A stretch of 64,000 bases of DNA from Echinostoma caproni (taxonomy: Eukaryota; Platyhelminthes; Trematoda; Plagiorchiida; Echinostomatidae): the NCBI GenBank assembly GCA_900618425.1, contig UZAN01039370.1, positions 228,521 to 292,520 on the forward strand, read 5' to 3'. Positions 37,501 to 50,399 of the stretch are shown piece after piece (within the stretch, counting starts at the first letter, position 1; every line of letters starts with the position of its first letter). The notes under the pieces were generated by a model. The model searched no databases. It had not been told where the DNA came from and worked only from the letters and a program-made list of their open reading frames with translations. A program made the position numbers and the translations under genes.

Positions 37501-39101
37501 AATGTAGTTGGATTCGTTGGCGTGTGTGTGGTTACACCTGCCTGGTTAGTGCCAGAGTCGACCTAGGACGAAGTTCATACGCTTTTAGTTATACAGTGGA
37601 CATTTGTTGTCAGCAATCAATAAAGTCTCGAATATCTTTAGGCCATGTTTGTCGCCATAACTTAACCCAAAGTGAGAGCGCATTTGCGGTGTCTGGTTGT
37701 GACCACTTTTGATGTGGTGGTGTGCTATGATCGAAACTTGTCTACGTGATCTGTGGAGTGGGCTGAGTCATTCATTCAAGCACGTTTCTTGGAATGTTTG
37801 GTCAAGATAGCGTGCAGCTGTCATTTTTCCTACTAATCTATGCTTCGTTGAAGTTGCAGCAGTGGGGTAAATACAATTCTAGATAGATTCGACTGAGTGG
37901 TGATCTCCTGATGGAGATAAGGTGAGACACTGTGCAGCAGGGTTGGTTATTAGTAAAGCGCTTTTTAAACACTGTGTGGTAAGCCTGATTATTGAATCGG
38001 CTCGTATGGCAGGGTCATGAGGATATCCAGTTAAGAAACCCGATGATTTATTTTCTCATTATGAAAGAGGACAGATGACTATGCGTATCAATTTATCCGT
38101 AATGCGCAAACATATTCTCCTGCAGCTTTATTATTCTGTCTTCCCATATCGTCCCATGCATCGTTATTACGCTTATGCAATCGATGCGAGCTTGTAGAGG
38201 GAAATCATTTTGAAGTGTTTCTCCATTGACATACCTGTTTTGAAGCAAAATACAGTTGACCGAAATCCTCCAGTACTCGCCCAAAACATAAGAGCATTCG
38301 TTTTCAATTGAATGGTTACCGTTCCATCATGTTAAATTATACTGGAGAAGCAATGAAACAGAGTGCCTCTATATACCTCCAAAACTTTATTGTAATTCAC
38401 ATTTTGTATGACCATTTATTCGTGTACAGACTTTTACCGTTCAAATACTGAAAATGTTTTCTCGTAATTCATTTAAAATGTGTTCTCAAGGGAGTTGTTT
38501 TGTTTGATGTTCTCATTACGTTACCATAAATACTTATTTATCCCATAACCTCAAATCCATATGTGCTTTTATTGCCAGTTGTTGATACCTTTTTCAGTCC
38601 AATCAGTTAGCGTCCTTATTTTTTCTTAAAATCGTTGAAGATAACAGGAGATTAGAAAAAAATTTCCTACCTCCTTGCTGTATATTTAGTAGTCTTTCAC
38701 AGGATTACTAAATATAGGACACATTTGGATGGAACCAAAGGCTTGAAAACTCACGTATAGCACGGGGCTTTCTATTATTGTTCATAACCCCTTCAAAGTT
38801 ATTCGTGCCCTGTGCTCTACTGCATGCACAGACCGGATGACATATTACATCCTCTTCGATCCAGCTGCTTAGCGACTTTTCATGACAAATCTTTGATGAA
38901 ATGCCCAATAATCCTCTGTCTCAATGTGAAGGTTGTCTAAAAGCAATCCACTGCACAAGTAAAAGCACCAAGTGCTAAACATTGTTATAAAAATGAGTTT
39001 CATTACTTCTGCTTTTCGTACCCAATCCATCTGTCTATCGACATTTATATTTGTGCATCACCCAATGAGGATAACCTACAAAATGGCGACAATATTTTGT
39101 G
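31574..39101. other. no gene recognised
   Basis: AT-rich sequence. The longest frames are 34506-34853 (+, 115 codons) and 36313-36699 (+, 128 codons). Neither shows a known motif, and about this many are expected by chance. Confidence 0.45.
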
Positions 39102-39560
39102 TCAAAAAGTAAGCTGTTTGTTACCGGTAACATCGCTTCGCATAACTGTGCAAAGATTCATATGATGGAATGTTCGATATTGATAGTCCCAGGAAAATCG
39201 ATTGTGAAGCCCAGATGGGGCTTGACATTTCCAGGGAACTCTGCCGATCAAACAGCGTAGGACGACTTTGAATAGGGAAGTTGAGGCCTTGGATGACTGA
39301 TTACGTATTATGATGTAGTAGGTAAACTGGCATTTAAAATGATCTGTGCTGTGTGCAATAAACAGTGATACATAGGGGTAAAAATCCTGTAAATGTACGT
39401 GTAAGCATAAACATTTATTGGGCTTTCCAAAGAAATCGACCAAAGCGTGCATTTGTGCATCGGTGACCGGAGGGTCCTTCGCGGGGTGGTTTTGTTCATA
39501 CTGGGAAACAATACATTGTTTTGCGACTCCCCATTTTGAACGAAAAACATATCCGTATTC
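39102..39560 (-). CDS. unidentified open frame of about 150 codons, coding-like at its N-terminal half
   Basis: The frame is open from just after a stop near 39562 down to a TGA near 39102. Its first third reads FFKKEYGYVFRSKWGVAK and then QYEQNHPAKDPPVTDAQMHA followed by LVDFFGKPNK. This composition, mixed charged and hydrophobic with few low-complexity runs, looks like a folded soluble protein. After PNK the sequence becomes less convincing. The first ATG in frame is near 39452, so if this is coding the segment is probably an internal exon. An overlapping frame (39308-39592) is also open. No family is recognised. Confidence 0.3.
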   Translation of the reverse strand, partial: EYGYVFRSKWGVAKQCIVSQYEQNHPAKDPPVTDAQMHALVDFFGKPNKCLCLHVHLQDFYPYVSLFIAHSTDHFKCQFTYYIIIRNQSSKASTSLFKVVLRCLIGRVPWKCQAPSGLHNRFSWDYQYRTFHHMNLCTVMRSDVTGNKQLTF

Positions 39561-42500
39561 CTTTTTAAAGAAGTTGAATCATCTTCATTCATGTTACCTA
39601 ACCTAACCGCCTACGGGTGAAGAGTATTTAGATGAGTCCCACGTTAATATTTTAACAGTTTTGGTGATATCTTAGAGAGTGAACTCAGTTCTTTAACATT
39701 GTCAAGGCTGGTTTTGTTGATAACACTCTTCAGTGTAGTATATATACAGTATATATACAGTGTAGTGTATATCAATGAGAAGGGGACATCATATGAAATC
39801 TCACTGCCTACCCATTACAACTGATCACTAAACAGAAATGATCTTAGGTTTGCTAATGTGGGCTTCGTAAACACTTTAAATAGTGCAAAAAGAAATATCA
39901 GCCTGATTGATTATGATTAGGTTTTCTATCATATAACACCGAGATGTTTCGGCCGTACTTGGTTAGTTAGAAACGGCGCTTGCAACAAGATGTTTGTGCA
40001 ACAATGTTCTAAGAAATAATTACGAAATTTGAATAGTTGCTTCCTCGTGAATGGAGTAATTTTGCTGTTTTACGAAGTTAGCAGTAAACACAGAATATAA
40101 GAGATGGAAAATTGTTTATGCTTGAAATCATTGTGAGTAGATATCTCTCTAAGTGAAGGAAAATTTTGATTTCTTTGATAATTATTCCTAAAGGAGAAAC
40201 TTAAGTTTCTTTTGGTGCTTTGTTTAATGTGGTTTATTCCCACTAATGAATGACAGTTCAACCCTCAGACACAAACGTTTTTGCATCTACTTATTTCAGT
40301 CGTAAAATGAGAAATGTTCAATCTATCTGTACTTGGATTCGGACGAGTACATTATGCACGACATCATGGAGATATCCTTTCAATCCCTCATTCGTCTTGC
40401 AATCACGCGATTGTTTTTGTTACAGCCACTCAGTTGTCCAGTAAACAATATGCACTCAAAAATCGGATGTACTTTGGAAGGAAAGGCAATTTAGGCAGAA
40501 CTTACAAAACACCAAAGTAAAACGCGTCCCTCTATACACATTCGTCTGTGTGCATTGATGGGGCAATGTGGAGACAATCAAAAAGTGAGCAGCCCTAATG
40601 CGCCTACATAAAATTCGAATTCCGCAGACTTGTCATCCGTGACCCTTCATCTATGCATGACTACTTTAGTATATTTTTCCAACTACAAAGATCGTTGTTG
40701 TGATTCACCGAACACGAAAGGTGGTCTTGAGACATTCTATGCATAACTCAGGAAACAAATTAAATTTTGATTGTTGAAAAAAGACGAGCAAGTGTTAACT
40801 TGGTAGGTTGTATCTCTCATCTCATTTGAGAAGCATACTTTGTTTCGGTGAATTATTTTGGTATTTGAGAATAGTGGTACGGCTAATCACCCCGATTCGA
40901 ACTAAAACAGTTAGCTTTGGGTCATAGCACACTACATTTAAAGATATTGAGCAACAACTAAGAATTACAATGTTTTCATCTAATCACTGTGCTTTGTTCT
41001 ACGAAAATTAATTCCCCAAAGTTATCAAACACATCCAAACAAAAAATGAACCCGGCATTACGCCCGGCGTAATGTTTCAATGTCGATCACAAAAAAAAAC
41101 AGTTAGCTGAACATCACACAAACAGTCCTTGCGAGGCTTCAGATATAGTGCTGTTTGATTAAAAATGATCCATGTTTCCCTTAGTATGCTTGCACAAAGG
41201 GTAAACGTAACTTGTATATGCAGAGATGCCAGCTATAAATCAATAAGCGGCGTCCAAGGCGTATATTGTTACCGTCATTTGATGCAGTACATAAAGGCGG
41301 TTTCCTGACATGGGGATTCACGTTTGGTGATAAAGTTTGATGAATGGTCAAGTAACAGAAGGCTGGTTAATGCGATAACTAGCTGAGAATTCTGCTCCAC
41401 GAAATGCATATCAGCGCGGCGGTAGAATCATCGGCAACATTCATTGGGAGGGCACACGCAAATAGCCGCGTTTTTCGGCAATATTACTTTCGGAAGGAAC
41501 ATTCTGTAAAGCAAAACATGTTTCATACAGAATGTAAAATGATCATGTAAAATGTGACAAAACACAGAAGGTAATAGGGAAAATGCAGCTATTTAATCCA
41601 ATGTTGCACTATGTTCTTTATAAGCAGTACATATTGTCAACAGAGTTTGTTCTCTTTCATATAGTGTCCAAACAAAAAGAAAAAACATCAATTTATCACT
41701 TGCATATTCATGAGAACCAGTAAACTATTCGCAGAACGGAACAATACATATTAAATACGTTTTGTACTTTAGAATGAATTTTACAATGTATTGATTAAAA
41801 CCCTATCAAGTCGAACCGTAAATAATTTCGTATGTATGAAAGGAATACTTTATCTGATAGAGCGTGTTAAATTAACCGGCAGAAGTGTTAGCTTGTTAGG
41901 TGCTCCAGAAAACACTGCTCGCAACTTTCAAAGAGGCGGTCGCGTATTCATCGATTGTGGTAAATAGTGAAACAGGCCTTTTAATTCGGGAGGCACAGTT
42001 GTATATTTCAGGGAGATCCATCAGCAAGTTAAAAACAGCTTCCCGTATACAAGTGAAAAGTAGATCATTAGCGAAGTATAAACATAAATATTATTGAACG
42101 GCAGTTCTCGTTTGAAATGGAGGATCTTTGAGTTTTCTTGTGTTATTTTAGACACATAAAAAAGGCTGCATACTATGTATTGAGTTCAATCACTTTCATT
42201 TATTCTGTAGATATTTTGAAGAAAGCGGAAAAGTAATGTATTCTCCTTTTTAAACATACAAATTTCGTACAGGTTGACATTCACTCAACAGACAACAACC
42301 GATGCCAGGCGTTTCCCTGTACAAAGAAAGGTGAATATTATCCGGAGTGATGAATGAATACTGAACACGTTCTGACTTCACAACCGGGGGAAGCGAAAGC
42401 GGTTTACCTTCAATTATTTACCATGAAAAGTTTTCACATTTCGTCCAATACCTACTGGTAGCAAACTCTCAACATTGTTTGCCTTTGGAAGGGATTGAAT

Positions 42501-43928
42501 GTATGGTTGCAGGAACTGAGGATTGTGCTTGTAGGTGATGTATGAGGGTTGATCAGTTTAAATAAACTATTGAATTTTCTAGGTCTCCTGTCCTTGAAAT
42601 ATCAGGGGATTGTTCCATCTTCTCCTCTGCTCATGCTGATGTTAAGTTGCTGAACTGTTTTATTCCCTCCACACTATATCGTAAACTGGGTATTTTGATA
42701 CACTCTATTAGGTTCATCAATTATTATCGCAGCTTCCCCCAAGCTTTCCATTTTTACAACAGTTTCATTGACATATCTCCAATGCAGCACGACCGCACTT
42801 GAATGTAATTTGTCTTATTTTGAGATGTTCCACGATGGGGTTTTAGTGGGTTTTCCAAAGCGAAATCATCGATTTACCTGTATCCTATTTTTCGAAAAGA
42901 GAAAAACACTTTGGTTGAGCAGAGTAAGTAAGTACCTTTGAGGATAAACACTGATAGACTCAATAAAATCCTCTTCTTCTACATGTATAATCACGAATGA
43001 TTTTTAAAATCGAAATAAATCGCACATTGGTAAATAAACATTAAACAATGCATGAAGCCATGTTTCGTTGTACATCTTGATTTCGTTCAACATATTTACC
43101 ATTTCACAACTGGTCCCGACGACATCTTCACGTATGATCTGCGGACGATTTCTGAACACTGAGATATCTATTTTGTTAGCCTTCAAACTTACAGTATTTT
43201 GCCATGGATGCAGTTTCTCTCTAAAGTCAAAGGCAACATTATTATCTGTTCCAGTTCTTTACGATCATTACAGATCTTTGCTCGCGAAAACGTCCCAAGA
43301 TCACTGGGGATGCACTCAAACGTTCCTTGTTAATTAATACGCTTTATCACGACGATCTCCAATCCTTTACTGGAATTAAAAGTGACCGAATCAAACTTTG
43401 TCCTTTATTACTTTAGAAGAAATAAATGCCCAGTACCTAGAATTAACTGTTATCTTAATAATTTATTTTCTAATAACGCTCAACGTCGATGGGATTTGCT
43501 TTAGGCCGAACTTCTACGTCTTTTGAAGATGCTTAAAGCATTTTAGTGGTTACAAAATATCGAAAATATGTCTGGGATTCTGTGCTGCCATAGAGCGCAG
43601 GTTGTTTTACAACTGCATACTCAACCAAGCAGTAAACGTTTCGACAGTTGTGGTATCAAGAAAACTCTTGTCTTTGAGAAGCATCGGCCCTGAAAGTAGC
43701 ATCACCGATTCGACAAAACCGATACGATTCGTCAGAAATGGCTGTTTGGACAATGAAAGTTTTCATACCGCCACCATTGTCTTGGCCATGTTATTGGGAG
43801 TAGTTTTCTACTGAAAGCACAGAGATGCAAAATGAGACAGATGGGGTAACTGTTGCAGGTCACAGGAACTAACAGAAACTCGAATGAGTTCAAGCCTGAA
43901 GCGAAGTTTTAGATAGATAATAATCGTT

Positions 43929-43931
<3 letters not shown>
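39561..43931. other. no gene recognised
   Basis: AT-rich sequence with a tandem pair of CAGTATATATA-like units near 39733-39772 and a hairpin at 41056-41074. Open frames are short and unremarkable. Confidence 0.45.
41056..41074. repeat. short perfect hairpin
   Basis: CATTACGC and GCGTAATG flank a three-base CCG loop, giving an 8-bp perfect stem in a locally GC-rich spot. No coding region or terminator context applies. Confidence 0.85.

Positions 43932-43987
<56 letters not shown>
43932..43987. repeat. (TA)n microsatellite, left of gap
   Basis: About 28 TA units, bordered by TTTTC on the left and GAAAA on the right, immediately before a run of N. The same TTTTC-(TA)n begins right after the gap. 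Confidence 0.98.
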
Positions 43988-43990
<3 letters not shown>

Positions 43991-43992
43991 AA

Positions 43993-44457
43993 NNNNNNNN
44001 NNNNNNNNNNNNNNNNNNNNNNNNNNNNNNNNNNNNNNNNNNNNNNNNNNNNNNNNNNNNNNNNNNNNNNNNNNNNNNNNNNNNNNNNNNNNNNNNNNNN
44101 NNNNNNNNNNNNNNNNNNNNNNNNNNNNNNNNNNNNNNNNNNNNNNNNNNNNNNNNNNNNNNNNNNNNNNNNNNNNNNNNNNNNNNNNNNNNNNNNNNNN
44201 NNNNNNNNNNNNNNNNNNNNNNNNNNNNNNNNNNNNNNNNNNNNNNNNNNNNNNNNNNNNNNNNNNNNNNNNNNNNNNNNNNNNNNNNNNNNNNNNNNNN
44301 NNNNNNNNNNNNNNNNNNNNNNNNNNNNNNNNNNNNNNNNNNNNNNNNNNNNNNNNNNNNNNNNNNNNNNNNNNNNNNNNNNNNNNNNNNNNNNNNNNNN
44401 NNNNNNNNNNNNNNNNNNNNNNNNNNNNNNNNNNNNNNNNNNNNNNNNNNNNNNNNN
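43993..44457. other. assembly gap, 465 N
   Basis: Unknown sequence flanked on both sides by (TA)n arrays. The assembly probably broke at the dinucleotide repeat. Confidence 0.99.
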
Positions 44458-44459
44458 TT

Positions 44460-44462
<3 letters not shown>

Positions 44463-44490
<28 letters not shown>
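44463..44490. repeat. (TA)n microsatellite, right of gap
   Basis: About 14 TA units preceded by TTTTC. It mirrors the array on the other side of the gap. Confidence 0.98.
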
Positions 44491-44494
<4 letters not shown>

Positions 44495-45482
44495 AGGAGA
44501 CTGAATTTCCGAAGACACATTCTCTATATCCGTAGTGCTATTTTCGGGCTTATTTTGAGCAGTATTGAGACATTTTTCAATAGCGCTCATGGCATCAGTC
44601 ATATGGAAGTCAAACACTTACGGTTTATTAAAATAATCTCAGCTAACACGTTTAAAACATTTGGTTAGTAGAAAAAAAATACTGTTTGTAATGTCATGGA
44701 ATTATGGACTAAGGTCATAAGACATATCATAAACACATCATTCAATATCCAGAATAAAATGAGAGGATTTATTTTTGTCGAACGATTTTTCAACATAAAC
44801 GCTACATTTGTACCACTCGCCATAGAACCATACTTTTAAGCACACAAAATCAATTTTAATAAGGACGGATATTCCTGTTTAACAAAACGTTAATTGTTCA
44901 CCGATATTCATCTTTCGATGGCAGTCGGTCGTCCATGTAACCATTATCGGCTTTCGTTATTTCAGATCACAATTGTGTAACCCTCAGTACAGAGTAGGGT
45001 GAGACAAAAGAAAAGCAACTCATATGCTATGGATATTGAGTTTAAAAAATTACCATAAGGATATCTCATTTAGTGTGCTCCCGATATGGGCAGAAGGCTG
45101 AGCCATGAACAAAGGTCGAAAAGATGATATACCGAACCTTAATGAAAGAGTACTTAGTGACTTTCATGGCGATCAGATCCTACGATTGCATCTCACATAA
45201 CTTTGGTAATTAAGAGCATACGCGTGTATGTAAATTGTTGGATTGCTATTTGGTTGTATATTATGTTGTGTATTTGCATCACCAATATACATTATTGGCC
45301 GGTTGTGATGCACTAGAATGTTTTCTTTTAAATAAAGTTGAGTTTCATGATATTTATCACCTATATTATTTTTTTAGGAATGAACAGTAATTTATCCCCT
45401 GTCTACCTGTACTTGTACTCGGTTCATTCAATAGGACAAATTTCCGAATTTTAGACCTAGAGAGTACATAATGTTGTGTTGA
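44491..45482. other. no gene recognised
   Basis: AT-rich sequence with no open frame above 60 codons and no recognised repeat. Confidence 0.5.
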
Positions 45483-45716
45483 TTTCACGCTTTCTATAAA
45501 CCGATTATAGGTTCCAAAGTACTACCTATAAAGAAATCCAAACGTGCGAATCAACTACCGCGTCAACCAAAGGTTTTGTCCGAAATCAACAAACGTTTAC
45601 CTCCATATGTCTACGAGGATGCTCAAATGAATATAGAAAGTATTTCAATGGATACTCTGATCGATCTAGACACAAGCACAAGCCCAAGCTTATCGTCAGT
45701 TTTTATCGGTTGCTAG
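45483..45716 (+). CDS. unidentified coding-like segment, possible exon
   Basis: A frame lacking an ATG in its first half is open from a TGA at 45480-45482 to a TAG at 45714-45716. From 45513 it encodes SKVLPIKKSKRANQLPRQPK and then INKRLPPYVYEDAQMNIE, with a Ser/Thr-rich end. The first part is basic and the second acidic, as in intracellular linker regions. An acceptor-like pyrimidine-rich stretch ending ATTATAG lies directly before 45511. If spliced there, the exon would start GTTCC and end at the TAG or at a weak donor near it. No family is recognised. Confidence 0.28.
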   Translation, partial: FHAFYKPIIGSKVLPIKKSKRANQLPRQPKVLSEINKRLPPYVYEDAQMNIESISMDTLIDLDTSTSPSLSSVFIGC

Positions 45717-48700
45717 ACGAGTTATCAACTTTTCCACTTACACGATGAAAAACGAATAACTGTTATCACGGGTCTACAGGAGAAATTAGGTTTCCCTCTG
45801 GGTTCACTTTTATGAAAGCATAACCATAAGCATGCAGAAATGGCTTCCACTGCCCATAGTCTGACTCGGTGTGTGCTTTTCCACCCCCGGTTTCAATGAA
45901 CTTGTGAAACATTGTGGACAGGAAAACAACTAATATTGTCTATAAGGACAATGGTTCAAACACTGCTCAGTTTAATTGCTCGATTAAGTTAATGGGTGGA
46001 ATCAAAGGCTTTATCTTTTTTCTGTTGGTGGCAATTCTCCGCTTTAGGTTTTTCTTATAAATTTTCTGAAACAAAATGATTCCTTCTCTTCAACGATTTC
46101 GGCAAAACCAAAGGACATAGGTGCGAACTTCTAAAGTGTACGTCATTTTCGCCTTTTTTGTTCACTTCTGAGAGAAAACTCACTCGGACCAAAATAATTT
46201 CATCCATGCTTGTTTTGATTTGTGGTGATACACTGTTATACTTTGGAACCGACGAAATTCATTGTCAATTAATGGGGAATGCAATATAAATGTCCAATTT
46301 AGAGTATAACGTTTTGAAATTACTTTTTACAAACACAGATTCGCAATATCACAAATAAAGAATAAAAGTGCAACGAAAAAGGATTACTCGGAAATACTGC
46401 TATGAATGGTAATCTATTGCATGGATACTAATTACTGAAAATGAGGTTGTTTATTTTATGTCTGATATACAATCACGTCTCACGTGAATTGTTCTACACA
46501 AACTCAGTTCGTCAATTACACAACACCCGGTTGAAATAAAACACTGTCATGCTTCGTGATGCGTTCAGAATCCCCTACAACACAAGCAACACCAAGGTTC
46601 TGAGATAGGCCGAAGAACTAGCCATTCAAAATTACTATCCCAAACTGTGTAAACAGAGTCGATAGCTTGGTAACCGTTTTTTGGTGAGTAATTGTGACCG
46701 AAATCTTTCTCCGTATATGGTTCTACTATTTACTGACCATATGATAATGATCACAAACGGCAGTATGTATGTGTAAACCTGTGATTTTGGCTTCTGTACT
46801 CAAAGCTTTTATGAGGAAACTATGATTCAAATAGCTTTAGGTGTGACCAAGTACATCGGTTTGACTGACACAAAACTCAAACGGTGGTTCCACATCGTCA
46901 GACTCCTGTTGACTTCATAAATCACGTTTGTATCTCTGCAAACTCTGGCTTTTTATGCTAATGTCATCATGTTCACCCTTCCTTGTTGATTACACAGTAC
47001 CTCACGATACGAATCGGACCGCCGTGAACGCATCGAAAAATTCGTGACTAGTTTATCACATGCAAACTTCTTCAAGTCCAGGAACTGCATGCGTTTAGAT
47101 GCTATCAGTACCCGTAATCTTAGTTCCAGTGTAGATTTGTTTCACTGATAAAAGTTACATTCAACCTACCGCATAATAATATTCATTATTCCTTAATAAC
47201 GAACTACCAATAAGAAACGAGAGTGTAAATAAAGTACACCAACATTGAGTGAGCATCGTGAATAAACTGAGCAGCGTAAAAGAGTTTCAGACTCCATTGA
47301 TGTAAAGAGGAACTGTACTAGCTGGTCAACAACTCCAGTTAGGAAACAACCTGTTGATCTGAAAAAAAGTTTCTTTCATCAGGTGCTATGTTGTAGTATC
47401 ATACTAACGTTCTCTGTGTACTTCGATTCTGGTATGCGTAAATCGTAAACACTCAACAGGAAATTTTGCGTTGATTACCTTATACCACACACATATCGGT
47501 GTGGAAACGCCACACTGATTCAGTTTAAATTCTTGCAAACACCATTCTCCTAATGAGCCCTACGACGTTCAACCATTAAATGAACCCAAGTTTTGGTCTG
47601 TGCGTTTTCTGAAATAATCTGATACAACGGTAAAACACCACTATAGAAGTCTGATCATGGTACAAAAACGGCCGTAACTACGCCGAGTTTACTTCTTATC
47701 GTGAAATACGCATTTTGCAATGTACCAAGCATCTCTCATTTGGTTCGAATGTTAGTAAGTATCATGCAAGCAGTATGTGTACTACTCTACAATTTCCCAA
47801 ATACCAGAAGACAACAGCATTCTATCACTGTATTCCCGGTAGGCAATCATCGTCCTACAAATGCAATTATTATGTCAACAACAGCAAGTGATAGTTGATC
47901 AGCTAGAGGCTGTCTCCCACATCGTAAATCGTGTTCCCCTGAAAAAGCATTCTCCTTTTCCGATCGAATATTTTTTCATAGAAAAAACAATATTTTTGTT
48001 TCTTTCCGCTCAATATCACAGAGCGAAAATCACATCCCCGCCTAACGATGATATATCGTGTTCCGGATTTTCGACTCGTCAGACCTAACACTGAAGGCAA
48101 AATAAATCAGTACTTATAGATTCGGTCGCTCATAAAAGAACATTTAAAGAAATTTCATTTTTTCGTTGATGTATCAAATAAAAGCAAAGACATTACAATG
48201 TAGGAGCAACGCCTCGTGAAAAATAATTCAAGTTTGACGTGATATATTTTGCAAAATCATGTACAAATAGACCACTAACTGGTGATAAGGTTCCTTTTGT
48301 TCTAGGGCTTGCTCGCTTGGTTGGGTAAGCGATGATAAGCATCAACCTCAATTCATTAGATTCGTACTTGTGCACCAGAATAACTTGAATTTTGGTAAAG
48401 CGGTAGATATGCTTTTTATCCTCGTCCACTTAAAGTTCAGCGAAATAATCTCAAAACTTTAGTGTATCAAGGTTTGATTAACCCATGCTATCTTTCAGAG
48501 GCACCAGGCACTGTTGATGGCCTTGCACATAGGCGACAGTAAGGTTGAAGCAGCGTGAAGTTGGGCAGCTAGAATCTAAACTCAGTACATTAGAGCCTGA
48601 TAATACAAGGGATTTTGGCTAAATGAAATGGCTAAATGAAAACAAACAATAATTCAAAGTGTGCACAATTTTAGCCTGGGGAAGACAACAACTGCTGATG

Positions 48701-49292
48701 GATCGAAAGCGATTCACATTGCAGCCAGTTACAACTTTGATCGATGTCAGACATACATCAGACAAAATTAGTGGACCAATATTTCAAAAAATTGAACGAG
48801 CAATAGCTAAAATATGATTGAGCATTAAGCACTATTGCCTACTCAGTGTGAGCATACGTGCCTCATACAAGGTAAGAGCAATACATGCTTCTTCGTATAG
48901 TAGTAGGCCGCGAAATGGACCTACTGACGGGATGAGAGCAACACAGAGGTAAATTAGAATGAGTGGATGTCAGTTGTCACAGTCGGTCTTGTGAACATAA
49001 CTTGATATAAACTTCGCACGAATCACTGGCAAAAGAGTTCATTGGGAGGAGAGAAAAACGTAACTGATTATGGCTACAAATCGATAGATAGCAGAAGGGT
49101 TCCTCGTGCTACTTGAGCAAACAATGACTAGGGGTTAAATGAAGAATACGGAGGGAAGTACATCGATAGGCAAAGCGAAGGATTACAGCTTGTTGAACAG
49201 TAAATTGTCATAACATACAAGTATTGAAGAACAACCTTAGCCTTTTACGAATAGCATTTTGAGGGTGGCAAACCCCTTCCTCATTAATTCAG
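45717..49292. other. no gene recognised
   Basis: AT-rich sequence. At 48502-48525 a short stretch (AGGCACCAGGCACTGTTGAT) matches, with one mismatch, minus-strand sequence of the SINE-like element around 5905-5930, but the similarity does not extend. No coding motif is seen. Confidence 0.4.
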
Positions 49293-49366
49293 CATGTGGT
49301 AGCTCGGTAGTGACGTCACCAAAATAATACCGCGGTAAACGTGTGTTTGAATCTCACCACCACCGT
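49293..49366 (+). repeat. tRNA-like SINE head
   Basis: An A-box-like TGGTAGCTCGGTAGTG (49297-49312) and a B-box-like GTTTGAATCTC (near 49345-49355) are spaced as in a tRNA, ending in CACCACCACC. The T-arm and acceptor pair only partly, so this is a SINE promoter region or tRNA pseudogene rather than a functional tRNA. The body that may follow (GTCTGGCTTTCCCC onward) has no visible boundary. Confidence 0.5.
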
Positions 49367-49758
49367 CTGGCTTTCCCCGTAGTGGGCTGCATACCAGCAC
49401 TTTCATTGACCACTTTGTCATCCTGAAAATTATGTTATTATCTATTCAATGAAAGGACGTAAAAGAAGAAAAATTAAACCGGGAAAACAATCAGTTTAGG
49501 AAGCTTCAGCGGGAGTTGAACGCAAATGGGTAGATATACCTTGAAAATATTCTGATAGGATGAATCCCTACTTGAATAGAAAAGATTTTAACAGCAGTCA
49601 AACCATCGCAAAAATATAGGAAGCGGACCAATTTGAAACATTTTGGAATAGTGCAACTTTATGTATATGCACATTGAGGTATTGTTGTGTCCCGTTAAAG
49701 TAAATAAATAAACACAGGTAATAACTCAGTACGTTTATTGTAAAGGGCACATATGTAG

Positions 49759-49774
49759 CCGGTCCATAGACCGG
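49759..49774. repeat. short hairpin
   Basis: CCGGTC and GACCGG enclose the loop CATA. It lies in a stretch of moderately higher GC that may belong to an old repeat. Confidence 0.8.
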
Positions 49775-50399
49775 TGAGCAAGCAGGAGCGGGCAACAAGT
49801 AGGAACGTCAGAAAGATCAACACAGGGCTCAAGCGTTACACAGCATCCGTATGCCGTCAAGTAGGCATTCGAATAATCTACTAATCAATATTGACACCTG
49901 ATCAGCAGGAGCCGATTGATATCTTAGTAGAGACAGTCCGCATTGCGTGAGTACTTGAGTTTGTTAGCAGGCAATCAATCAATTATTCACTCCGGTCACA
50001 GTCATGCACGACAAACGTATCAGTCAATTTTAGGCCATAGCAGTAATCAGATGTCGTAGCTTGCAAGCAGAAAGATATATCAACTGGCAATTATGAATTT
50101 ACTTGAGAAATAAACTCCTACTCTGCTAATTTCGACAAAATCTCGCAGTAAAATGAGTAATCTTATAAGAAAGTATGGGCAGTGGATTGTCATAGGATTT
50201 TAGTTTGTCTAGAAGAGATAATGAGGACGCAGAAGTGTTACCAGGTATTACGAAATAGCAGACCGAACACAGAGACTCAGATACGTGATGATGGAGTGTG
50301 AGACAGAACATATCGTATCTGGCACGTCTTGTTGATTTTATTTCTGAGAAGTCAAAGCAATGGGTCAAAAACGTGTAGATAGTATATTTGAGAGGAAAG

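Noticed and set aside
42430..42470. Minus-strand GGACGAAA checked as a hammerhead 3' core
   Set aside because: The upstream core reads CCAGTAG instead of CUGAUGA, and helix I does not pair.
42660..42760. RFINYYRSF, similar to the LGLINYYRRF motif of Ty3/gypsy polymerases
   Set aside because: A single motif without upstream or downstream conserved residues. Nothing else of a pol gene is visible.
43909..44520. 203-codon minus-strand frame
   Set aside because: It is made of a TA microsatellite translated as Tyr-Ile repeats plus the N gap.
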